From NCBI GenBank assembly GCA_005880175.1, contig VBJR01000117.1, forward strand, positions 1-5,377: DNA of 5,377 bases. Reading direction: 5' to 3'. Below the pieces are notes generated by a model that saw only the letters and a program-made list of their open reading frames with translations, made no database searches and was not told where the DNA came from. Positions within the stretch are counted from its first letter, which is position 1. Every line of letters begins with the position of its first letter. The stretch is from Chloroflexota bacterium. Its GTDB lineage: Bacteria > Chloroflexota > Dormibacteria > Dormibacterales > Dormibacteraceae. The position numbers and the translations under genes were made by a program. Of this stretch, positions 1-5,377 are shown piece after piece.

Positions 1-285
1 CAGCCGGGGCCCCTCCTCCAGCGCCACGACGGCGATCGCGTACGGCGCGTCGGCCTCGAAGCCGGGCGCCGGCCGGTGGTTGATCACGTAGGAGTGGAGC
101 CGGGCGCGCCCGCTGACCGCCACCCACTCGACGTCGTCGGAGTCGCAGCGGGGGCAGAACGGCCGGGGGTAGAAGTAGTGCCGCTGGCACGCGCGGCAGC
201 GCTGGACGCGGAGCTCGCCGGCGCGGGCGCCGTCCCAGTAGGGCTGCGTCTCCGGCGTGGGCCTGGGGATCGGTTTGTCGGGCAT
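1..285 (-). CDS. DUF35 Zn-ribbon/OB-fold acyl-CoA accessory protein (C-terminus cut off)
   Basis: The frame starts at ATG 285-283 and stays open for 95 codons to the left edge, so the C-terminal part is missing. Visible: an N-terminal lead beginning MPDKPIPRPT, a YW pair (residues 16-17), a four-cysteine zinc ribbon with Cys30, Cys33, Cys44 and Cys47 (CRAC...CPRC, with the family-typical YPRPFC between), then the start of the OB-fold (about 52-95) with HSYVINHRPAPGF and a VALEEGPRL strand. This is the standard layout of the DUF35/OB-fold family, whose full members are about 130-150 residues. DUF35 proteins are cytosolic partners of thiolase-like enzymes, HMG-CoA-synthase-like enzymes and steroid retro-aldolases, where they position the acyl-CoA or stabilise the complex. 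The gene follows ACAD2 by 18 bases with its own ribosome binding site. I infer that a thiolase or lipid-transfer-type aldolase follows to the left. The family call is firm; the partner is inference. Confidence 0.92.
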   Translation of the reverse strand, partial: MPDKPIPRPTPETQPYWDGARAGELRVQRCRACQRHYFYPRPFCPRCDSDDVEWVAVSGRARLHSYVINHRPAPGFEADAPYAIAVVALEEGPRL

Positions 286-288
286 GGG

Positions 289-294
289 CTCCTC
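289..294 (-). promoter_or_regulatory. Shine-Dalgarno site of the DUF35 gene
   Basis: GAGGAG on the minus strand lies three bases (CCC) before ATG 285-283, inside the 18-base gap after the TAG stop of ACAD2. The spacing is short, but the motif is strong and supports this start, which also matches the usual N-terminus of the family. Confidence 0.7.
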
Positions 295-303
295 AGGGTA
301 TGG

Positions 304-1440
304 CTAGACGCCGATGCGGCGGAGCATCTGCTCGCGGTGGTGGGCCGGGTCGCCGAGGAGCAGCTCGGACGCCTTCGCCCGCTTGAAGTACAGGTGCGCG
401 TCGTGCTCCCACGTGAAGCCGATGCCGCCGTGGACCTGGATCGTCTCGCCGGCCACCCACGAGTACGCCTCCGAGCAGTAGGCGCGGGCCAGGCTCGCCA
501 CCGCCGGCAGCTCCTCCGCGTCCTCGGCGGCGGCCCACGCGGCGTAGTACGCGGCCGCCCGGGCCGACTCCACCCGCAGCAGCATGTCCGCGCAGCTGTG
601 CTTGATCGCCTGGAACGAGCCGATCGCGCGGCCGAACTGGTGGCGCTCCTTCGCGTACGCCACGGTCATGTCGAGGCAGCGCCGGGCGCCGCCCACCTGC
701 TCCATCGCCAGCGCCGTCGCGGCCAGGTCCAGGGCCCGCGGCAGCCACGTCGCGGCGCCGCCCTCCTCCCCCACCAGCGTCGCCGGCGCGCCCGACAGCT
801 CGACCCGGGCCAGCTTCCGCGTCTGGTCGAGCTGGGGCACCGGGACCCGCTCGACGCCGGCCCCCACGCCCTCGACCGCGAGCACGCTCAGCCCACCGGG
901 CGACTGGGCCGCCACCAGCAGCACGTCCGCCGTGTGGCCGTCCACCACGAACGCCTTGGCCCCGTCCACGACCCAGCCGTCGCCGTCGCGCCGGGCCCGC
1001 GTGGCCAGGGCGTCCAGGTCCCAGCTGCCGGGCGCCTCGAGCACCGCCAGCGTGCCCGTCGCCTCGCCGGACGCCAGCCGCGGCAGCAGCTCGCCCTGGG
1101 CCCGCTCGTCGCCGGACGTCAGCAGCGCGTTGACGGCGAGGCCCACTGTCGAGAAGTACGGCACGCAGGCGAGGCTGCGGCCCAGCTCCTCCAGCACGAC
1201 GCCCAGCTCCACGTGGCCGAGACCGGCCCCGCCGAGCGCCTCCGGCACGTGGATGCCCTGGAGGCCCACCTGCTCGGCCATCGCCCGCCAGACGGCGCGG
1301 TCCCAGCCGTCGTCGGTGTCCATCAGGCGGCGGACCTCGGCCATCGGCGAGGTGTCGTCGAGGAAGCGCCGCACGGACCGCCGGAGCTCCTCCTGCTCCT
1401 CGGTGAACGCCAGCTTGACCAGGGGCGCGCTCTCGATCAC
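304..1440 (-). CDS. Acyl-CoA dehydrogenase family protein, divergent subunit (ACAD2)
   Basis: 378 residues, starting at GTG 1440-1438 and ending at TAG 306-304. The start is fixed by the GTGA overlap with the crotonase stop, by GGAGGAG five bases upstream, and by the family-typical FTEEQEELRRSVRRFL at residues 12-27. Fold order: N-terminal helical domain (about 10-125), beta domain (about 126-220), C-terminal helical domain (about 228-378). Conserved flavin-contact motifs of the C-terminal domain are present: RHQFG (266-270) and QVHGGIGFTWE (335-345). The beta-domain signature (normally SEPxxGSD) is degenerate, reading LAVLEAPGSWD at 131-141. By hand alignment the catalytic Glu is absent at both known positions: Ala240 stands where isovaleryl-CoA dehydrogenase has its helix-G Glu, and Leu362 stands at the medium-chain (YEGT) position. 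I infer a partner subunit that completes the FAD site of ACAD1, as in actinobacterial alpha2beta2 steroid dehydrogenases. Family certain; role as a non-catalytic partner probable. Confidence 0.93.
   Translation of the reverse strand: MIESAPLVKLAFTEEQEELRRSVRRFLDDTSPMAEVRRLMDTDDGWDRAVWRAMAEQVGLQGIHVPEALGGAGLGHVELGVVLEELGRSLACVPYFSTVGLAVNALLTSGDERAQGELLPRLASGEATGTLAVLEAPGSWDLDALATRARRDGDGWVVDGAKAFVVDGHTADVLLVAAQSPGGLSVLAVEGVGAGVERVPVPQLDQTRKLARVELSGAPATLVGEEGGAATWLPRALDLAATALAMEQVGGARRCLDMTVAYAKERHQFGRAIGSFQAIKHSCADMLLRVESARAAAYYAAWAAAEDAEELPAVASLARAYCSEAYSWVAGETIQVHGGIGFTWEHDAHLYFKRAKASELLLGDPAHHREQMLRRIGV
1437..1440 (-). other. GTGA stop/start overlap, crotonase to ACAD2
   Basis: The crotonase TGA (1439-1437) and the ACAD2 GTG (1440-1438) share bases in GTGA. 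This arrangement is typical of translational coupling and supports co-translation of the two genes in one transcript. Confidence 0.85.
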
Positions 1441-2270
1441 GACGGCTCCTCCAGCGGTGGCACGGGCGTGCGCTTGGACAGCTTCCACCGCGGCGGCCGC
1501 TTCTCCAGGAACGCCTGGACGCCCTCGGCCGCGTCGGCCTGGCGGCCGCTCCACCAGAACGCGCGCCCCTCGCGGGCCAACGCCGCGTTCCGGTCCGGCT
1601 CGGACAGCCCCTCGTAGACCAGCCGCTTGGTGAGCGCGGCCGAGACCGGGGCGGTGTTGGCGGCGATGTCCTCCGCGATCTCCAGCGCCACCGGAAGCAC
1701 GCGCTCGCGCTCGACCGCGCGGCTGACCAGGCCGATGGCCGCCGCCTCCTCGCCGGTGAACAGGCGGCCGGTCAGCAGCAGGTCCATCGCCCGGGCCACG
1801 CCGACCAGCCGCGGCACGAGCCACGTCGAGTTGGCCTCCGGGATCACGCCCCGGCGGTTGAAGACGAACCCCAGCTTGGCGTCGGCGGCCGCGACCCGGA
1901 TGTCCCACTGCATGGGCAGCGTCAGGCCCACGCCCACGGCACTGCCGTTGATCGCGCCGACGATGGGCGTCGTCATCTCCCACGGCCGCAGCGCCGGCCG
2001 GTCGGCGCGCTCGGCCCGCACGGTGTCGTCGCTGCGGTCGAACGTGCTGCCGCCGCGCTCCAGGTCCGCGCCGACGCAGAAGTCGCGGCCGGCGCCGGTG
2101 ACCACGATGGCGCGGACGCCGTCGTCCGCCTCCAGCTCCTCGAACGCCTGGTGCAGCTCGACGCCCATACGCGCCGTGTACGCGTTCCGCCGCTCGGGCC
2201 GGTTGAGCGTGACCACCGCCACCCCGCCCCGACGCTCCAGCAGGATGGTCTCGTACGCCGTCGTCGCCAT
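1437..2270 (-). CDS. Crotonase-fold enoyl-CoA hydratase/isomerase family protein
   Basis: 277 residues from ATG 2270-2268 to TGA 1439-1437, close to the usual 255-290 of the family. The crotonase fold is clear: VAVVTLNRPERRNAY (17-31), first oxyanion-hole segment GAGRDFCVGADL (59-70), second segment GAINGSAVGVGLTL (105-118), then WDIRVAA (122-128). The superfamily acts on CoA thioesters in the cytosol. Hand alignment to rat mitochondrial enoyl-CoA hydratase puts Thr117 at Glu144 and Phe137 at Glu164, so both hydratase acids are missing. An acid, Glu145 (RRGVIPEA, 139-146), sits at the third active-site position (rat Gly172), used by dienoyl-CoA isomerase (Asp204) and 4-chlorobenzoyl-CoA dehalogenase (Asp145). 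The RRG-V/I-PEA pattern belongs, as I recall, to a common actinobacterial crotonase group. The sequence does not decide between hydratase, isomerase or another crotonase reaction. It lies 3 bases after the ligase and overlaps ACAD2. Confidence 0.93.
   Translation of the reverse strand: MATTAYETILLERRGGVAVVTLNRPERRNAYTARMGVELHQAFEELEADDGVRAIVVTGAGRDFCVGADLERGGSTFDRSDDTVRAERADRPALRPWEMTTPIVGAINGSAVGVGLTLPMQWDIRVAAADAKLGFVFNRRGVIPEANSTWLVPRLVGVARAMDLLLTGRLFTGEEAAAIGLVSRAVERERVLPVALEIAEDIAANTAPVSAALTKRLVYEGLSEPDRNAALAREGRAFWWSGRQADAAEGVQAFLEKRPPRWKLSKRTPVPPLEEPS
1446..1452 (-). promoter_or_regulatory. Shine-Dalgarno site of ACAD2 inside the crotonase gene
   Basis: GGAGGAG on the minus strand, five bases before the GTG at 1440. 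It is formed by the codons for the Glu-Glu pair in the crotonase C-terminus (PPLEEPS), so it is both coding sequence and ribosome binding site. It supports GTG as the ACAD2 start. Confidence 0.8.
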
Positions 2271-2273
2271 CGT

Positions 2274-4325
2274 TCAGCCCTCCTCGGCGCGCCAGACGGC
2301 GAGCGCGTCCAGCACCTCCACGTCGTCCCCCGCCGCCCACAGCGGGTTCACCTCCAGGGTGTCCAGCGCCTCGTCCAGGCCCCCGGCCACGGCCGCGATC
2401 GCGACGGCCGCCTCGGCGACGCGGCGGAGCGAGGCGGGCCGCCGGCCGCGGGCGCCGCGCAGCAGGGCGGCCCCGCGCAGCTCGCCCAGCGCCTCCTCGA
2501 CGTCCTCGACCGTGACCGGCAGCAGCCGGAGCGCAGTGTCCTCCAGCACCTCGACCCAGACGCCGCCCAGGCCGACGGCCAGCACAGGCCCCCAGGTGGG
2601 GTCGCGGCGAACGCTGACCAGCAGCTCGACGCCACCGGTGCGCATCGGGCTGACCAGGACGCCGTCCAGCCGGGCACCGGGCGCGGCGCGGCGGACCGAG
2701 GCGGTGATCGCCTCGTACGCCGCGGCCACCTCTTCGGCGGTGCGCAGGTCGAGCACCACCCCGCCCGCTTCGGTCTTGTGCGTCACGTCCCGCGAGACGA
2801 CCTTGAGCACGACCGGCAGGCCGAGCTCCCGGGCGGCGGCCGCCGCCGCCTCGGCGCTGGCTGCCAGGCAGCCTGGCGGGAGGGTCGGCGGCGGCGCTTC
2901 TCGCCGGGCCAGGTGCCTCGCCCGGCGCTCGTGCCAGTCCACCGTGTTGCCGATCGCGGTCATCCCGTGCTGGATGCCGTTCACGACGTGCAGGCCGACC
3001 TCGTCCAGCACCGAGCGCGCGTACGCCGACAGGTCGCCCGGCGGCCCCTCGACCACGACCGGCACCGCCGACCGGTCGACCAGGGCCCGAAGCGCGCGGA
3101 AGCGGTCGAGGACCAGCGCCGGGTCGGGCGGCGGGTTCTGCGGCACGGTGGCGTTGTAGACGATCGCGTCGTACGTGCCGGCCGCGCCGTCCACGACGAT
3201 CTCCAGCGAGCGGCGCGAGATGCCCGGGTCGACGACCACGTAGCCGGTCACGTCCAGCGGGTTGCGCGGGTTGGAGAACGGCGGCAGCGCCTCGGTCAGG
3301 CCGGCGACCGTCTCCGCCGGGAACGGCGGCAGCGTCAGGCCCTCATCGGCGGTGCGGTCGGCGATCAGGTCGCACGCGCCGCCCGAGGCCGCGACCACGG
3401 CCAGGCGCCGGCCCAGCGGCCGCTGCTCGTACGCGAGCAGGCCCGCGCTGTCCAGCAGGTCCTCCAGCGAGTCCACCAGGACGACCCCGGACTGCCGCAG
3501 CGCGGCGCGGGTCACAGCCACGTCGCCGACGATCGCGCCGGTGTGGGCCAGCGCCGCCTCCTGCCCGGCGGCCGAGCGGCCGACCTTGAGCACGACGATC
3601 GGCTTGCCCGCGGTGAGCGCGGCGTCGGCCAGCTCGCGGAAGCGGTCCGGGTCGCGGACGCTCTCCAGGAACGCGGCGATCGCGTGCGTCCGCTCGTCCG
3701 CGACCAGGTAGGCGAGGACGTCGGTCGCCGTGACCATCGCCTCGTTGCCGGTCGCCACCAGCCGGCTGATGCCGATGTTCCGCGCGACCGCCATGTGGAG
3801 GACGACGCTGGCCAGCCCGCCCGACTGGAGGACGATGCCGAGCGGGCCCGGCCGGAGCGGCGGGGCGATCGGCAGGCCGTACGGCGCGACCTGGTCCGCC
3901 GCGTTGATGAACCCGTTGCCGTTGGGCCCGAGCAGGACCATGTCCCGCTCGCGGGCCAGCGCCACGACGCGCTCCTCCAGCTCCCTCCCCTCCGGGCCGG
4001 CCTCGCCGAAGCCGGCGGTCAGCACGACGGCGCCGCGGACGCCGGCGTCGGCCGCCTCCTCGAGCACGCGGACCACCTCGCCGGTGGGCACCATGACGTA
4101 CGCCAGGTCCACCGGCGCGCCGATGGCCCCGATCGACCGGTGCGCGGGCTGGCCGTGCACGACCTCGTGGCGCGGGTGGACGCAGTGCACCGGGACGTCG
4201 GGCGAGAACGCGCGCAGGTTCTCGAACGTGTACCGCGACCACATCGAGCGGTCGGTCGCCCCGATCAGCGCGACCGACCGCGGCGTGAACAGCCCGGCCA
4301 GCCGCTCCGGCGCGACCGCCCTCAC
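2274..4325 (-). CDS. Acyl-CoA synthetase, NDP-forming (acetate--CoA ligase family, fused alpha-beta)
   Basis: 683 residues from GTG 4325-4323 to TGA 2276-2274. The open frame continues upstream, but there it only overlaps ACAD1 out of frame; GTG is chosen because it forms GTGA with the ACAD1 stop and lies just before the first conserved segment. Domains: CoA-binding Rossmann (about 8-140; LFTPRSVALIGAT at 12-24, GPNGNG at 133-138); succinyl-CoA-ligase-like domains (about 158-460; LQSGG at 166-170, LAHTGAIVG at 259-267 with His261 as the predicted phospho-histidine); ATP-grasp (about 486-683; VVLKVVSRDVTHKTEAGGV at 505-523 with Lys508, His516 and Lys517; RDPTWGPVLAVGLGG at 574-588; EVNPL at 658-662). 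The family makes acyl-CoA from acid, CoA and ATP through a phospho-histidine, giving ADP and phosphate; the reaction is reversible. Oddity: after LPPG (482-485) the protein jumps straight to LAASAEA, apparently lacking the first 20-25 residues of the ATP-grasp domain. The acid substrate is unknown. Confidence 0.93.
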   Translation of the reverse strand: MRAVAPERLAGLFTPRSVALIGATDRSMWSRYTFENLRAFSPDVPVHCVHPRHEVVHGQPAHRSIGAIGAPVDLAYVMVPTGEVVRVLEEAADAGVRGAVVLTAGFGEAGPEGRELEERVVALARERDMVLLGPNGNGFINAADQVAPYGLPIAPPLRPGPLGIVLQSGGLASVVLHMAVARNIGISRLVATGNEAMVTATDVLAYLVADERTHAIAAFLESVRDPDRFRELADAALTAGKPIVVLKVGRSAAGQEAALAHTGAIVGDVAVTRAALRQSGVVLVDSLEDLLDSAGLLAYEQRPLGRRLAVVAASGGACDLIADRTADEGLTLPPFPAETVAGLTEALPPFSNPRNPLDVTGYVVVDPGISRRSLEIVVDGAAGTYDAIVYNATVPQNPPPDPALVLDRFRALRALVDRSAVPVVVEGPPGDLSAYARSVLDEVGLHVVNGIQHGMTAIGNTVDWHERRARHLARREAPPPTLPPGCLAASAEAAAAAARELGLPVVLKVVSRDVTHKTEAGGVVLDLRTAEEVAAAYEAITASVRRAAPGARLDGVLVSPMRTGGVELLVSVRRDPTWGPVLAVGLGGVWVEVLEDTALRLLPVTVEDVEEALGELRGAALLRGARGRRPASLRRVAEAAVAIAAVAGGLDEALDTLEVNPLWAAGDDVEVLDALAVWRAEEG
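2279..2285 (-). promoter_or_regulatory. Shine-Dalgarno site of the crotonase gene inside the ligase gene
   Basis: GAGGAGG on the minus strand, eight bases before ATG 2270-2268. It overlaps the last codons of the ligase (Glu-Glu-Gly-stop), so the ligase C-terminus also encodes the ribosome binding site. Motif and spacing are near ideal and confirm the ATG. Confidence 0.85.
2859..2877. repeat. Two overlapping perfect inverted repeats inside the ligase gene
   Basis: GGCTGCC-A-GGCAGCC (2859-2873) and GCCAGGC-A-GCCTGGC (2863-2877) are two perfect 7-base inverted repeats, each with a single central base, overlapping by 11 bases. They cover codons for ligase residues 484-489, exactly where the ATP-grasp domain seems to lack its first segment. 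There is no T-run and the site is inside a gene, so it is not a terminator. Confidence 0.8.
4322..4325 (-). other. GTGA stop/start overlap, ACAD1 to ligase
   Basis: The ACAD1 TGA (4324-4322) and the ligase GTG (4325-4323) share bases. I see no purine-rich Shine-Dalgarno motif in the 20 bases before this GTG, so ligase translation probably depends on ribosomes finishing ACAD1. Confidence 0.8.
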
Positions 4326-5377
4326 TCGCGCGGGAGGCCGAGCGCCCGCTCGCCGACGATGTTGCGCTGGATCTCGCTGGAGCCGGCGTAGATCGTGCCC
4401 GCCCGGCTGCCCAGGAACGCGGCCTGCCAGCGGTTCGTCGCGTAGCCGTCGCCCTCGGGCCGGACCAGCGCCTCCGGGCCCAGGACGTCCATCGCGATCT
4501 CGCCCAGCCGGCGGTGGTACTCGCTCCAGAACAGCTTGTTGATCGACGCCTCGGGGCCGGGCTCGCGCCTGGCGGCCAGGCCGGCCAGGGTGCGCAGGCC
4601 CTGGTACCGCATGATCTCGACGTGGCTGTACGCCCAGGCCAGCTGCTGGCGGACGAGCGGGTCCTGGTCGCGGCCGCGCTCGCGCGCCGTGGCGACCAGC
4701 TCCCAGAACTCGCGCTCGAAGCGCAGGTGCTGGGTCGTGGCGCTGCCGCCCCGCTCGTTGCCGAGCGTGGTCATGGCCACGCGCCAGCCGTTGTCCAGGC
4801 CGCCGATGACGTTGAACAGGGGCGCGCGGGCGCCGTCCAGGAACACCTCGAAGAAGCCGGACGCGCCCGACATCTGCTTCAGCGGCCGAATGGTGACGCC
4901 GTTGTCGGTCATCGGCACGAGCGCGTACGAGATGCCCCGGTGCTTCGGCGCCTCGGAGTCGGTGCGGCAGAGGCAGAAGATCATGTTGGCCGCGTCCGCG
5001 CCGGAGGTCCACACCTTCTGGCCGGTGATCACGATCTCGTCGCCCTCGACCACGCCGCGGCACTGGAGGCTGGCCAGGTCGGAGCCCGAGTTCGGCTCGG
5101 AGAAGCCCTGGCAGTAGCGGTCCTCGCCGGCGACGATGCGGGGCAGGAAGTGGGCCTTCTGCTCGGCGCTGCCGTGGACGATGATCGACGGGCCGACCAG
5201 CGACTCGCCCATCCCGCGGTTGACGCGGGGCATGCCGGCGGCGGCCAGCTCCTCGTTGACGATCGCCATCTGGATGGCGGTGAGGCCGCGGCCGCCGACC
5301 TCGGCGGGCCACTGCGGGCAGACCAGCCCGGCCTCGGCGGAGGCCGCCTCCCAGGCCCGATAGGCGTCTGATCGGCG
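4322..5377 (-). CDS. Acyl-CoA dehydrogenase, FadE type, predicted catalytic subunit (ACAD1; N-terminus cut off)
   Basis: 351 residues are visible, from the right edge to TGA 4324-4322; comparison with the family (about 380-400) suggests some 30-50 N-terminal residues are missing. The in-frame ATG at 5269 is internal, because conserved sequence (GLVCPQWPAEVGGRGL, visible residues 17-32) precedes it. Motifs: flavin/substrate signature FSEPNSGSDLAS (92-103), KVWTSGAD (121-128), LDNGWRVAMTTLGNERGG (194-211), and C-terminal IYAGSSEIQRNIVGERALGLPR (329-350). The enzyme family oxidises acyl-CoA to 2-enoyl-CoA, passing electrons from FAD to ETF. Glu208 in GNERG aligns with the helix-G catalytic base of isovaleryl- and long-chain acyl-CoA dehydrogenases; the medium-chain position is Ala331. 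The RxxFG flavin motif normally found in the C-terminal domain is not recognisable here (GRDQDPLVRQQ at 235-245), whereas ACAD2 has it. I infer that the two proteins form a heteromer. Closest in style to actinobacterial FadE17/FadE29-like proteins; exact orthology not claimed. Confidence 0.94.
   Translation of the reverse strand, partial: RRSDAYRAWEAASAEAGLVCPQWPAEVGGRGLTAIQMAIVNEELAAAGMPRVNRGMGESLVGPSIIVHGSAEQKAHFLPRIVAGEDRYCQGFSEPNSGSDLASLQCRGVVEGDEIVITGQKVWTSGADAANMIFCLCRTDSEAPKHRGISYALVPMTDNGVTIRPLKQMSGASGFFEVFLDGARAPLFNVIGGLDNGWRVAMTTLGNERGGSATTQHLRFEREFWELVATARERGRDQDPLVRQQLAWAYSHVEIMRYQGLRTLAGLAARREPGPEASINKLFWSEYHRRLGEIAMDVLGPEALVRPEGDGYATNRWQAAFLGSRAGTIYAGSSEIQRNIVGERALGLPRE

Noticed and set aside
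286..303. Gap between ACAD2 and the DUF35 gene as a promoter or regulatory region
   Set aside because: Only 18 bases, occupied by the ribosome binding site; too short for an independent promoter.
1441..2340. N-terminal extension of the ACAD2 frame through the crotonase gene
   Set aside because: The extension is a Gly/Arg-rich shadow of the crotonase. ACAD homology begins right after GTG 1440, which has its own ribosome binding site.
2859..2877. Inverted repeats as a transcription terminator or operator
   Set aside because: They lie inside the ligase gene with no T-run, and nothing suggests a transcript end or promoter there.
2850..2930. Frameshift as the reason for the missing start of the ligase ATP-grasp domain
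   Set aside because: The reading frame is the same before and after the junction, and too few bases lie between the flanking conserved segments to hide the missing residues in another frame.
2151..4391. Long open frame on the plus strand (746 codons) and several others of 150-510 codons opposite the genes
   Set aside because: They lie antisense to clear family members. Their translations are low-complexity Arg/Ala/Gly/Pro/Ser mixtures with no motif, as expected where stop codons are rare in GC-rich DNA.
4326..5312. N-terminal extension of the ligase frame into the ACAD1 region
   Set aside because: The extended part is an out-of-frame shadow of ACAD1 with Arg/Pro-rich sequence; conserved ligase sequence starts just after GTG 4325.

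Overview
The window is part of one catabolic operon from a high-GC bacterium. Base composition is strongly GC-biased, third codon positions are almost all G or C, GTG starts are used, and neighbouring genes overlap by GTGA. The protein families and style fit Actinomycetota (soil or environmental type), but no marker fixes the genus. Every supported gene is on the minus strand, so transcription runs from right to left. Both ends of the operon lie outside the window. There is no promoter, terminator, RNA gene, mobile element or CRISPR array, and the longest gap between genes is 18 bases.

In order of transcription: (1) 5377-4322, an acyl-CoA dehydrogenase missing its N-terminus at the window edge (ACAD1); (2) 4325-2274, a fused acyl-CoA synthetase of the NDP-forming type (CoA-binding, succinyl-CoA-ligase-like and ATP-grasp domains), joined to gene 1 by a GTGA overlap; (3) 2270-1437, a crotonase-fold protein of the enoyl-CoA hydratase/isomerase superfamily, 3 bases after gene 2; (4) 1440-304, a second, divergent acyl-CoA dehydrogenase (ACAD2), again joined by GTGA; (5) 285-1, a DUF35 zinc-ribbon/OB-fold protein running off the left edge.

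Together these look like a beta-oxidation-type module for an unidentified carboxylic acid: activation to the CoA thioester (ligase), alpha,beta-dehydrogenation (ACAD pair), hydration or isomerisation (crotonase), and C-C cleavage by a thiolase or aldolase that the DUF35 protein would assist and that probably lies just beyond the left edge. A dehydrogenase pair plus a DUF35 protein recalls the actinobacterial steroid side-chain (FadE28/FadE29-ChsH2-Ltp2) arrangement, but the substrate cannot be read from this sequence.

Points that deserve a second look: the two dehydrogenases have complementary sets of active-site and FAD motifs, suggesting an obligate heteromer; the crotonase lacks both canonical catalytic glutamates but has an acid at a third known position; and the ligase seems to lack about 20-25 residues at the start of its ATP-grasp domain, exactly at a pair of overlapping perfect inverted repeats.
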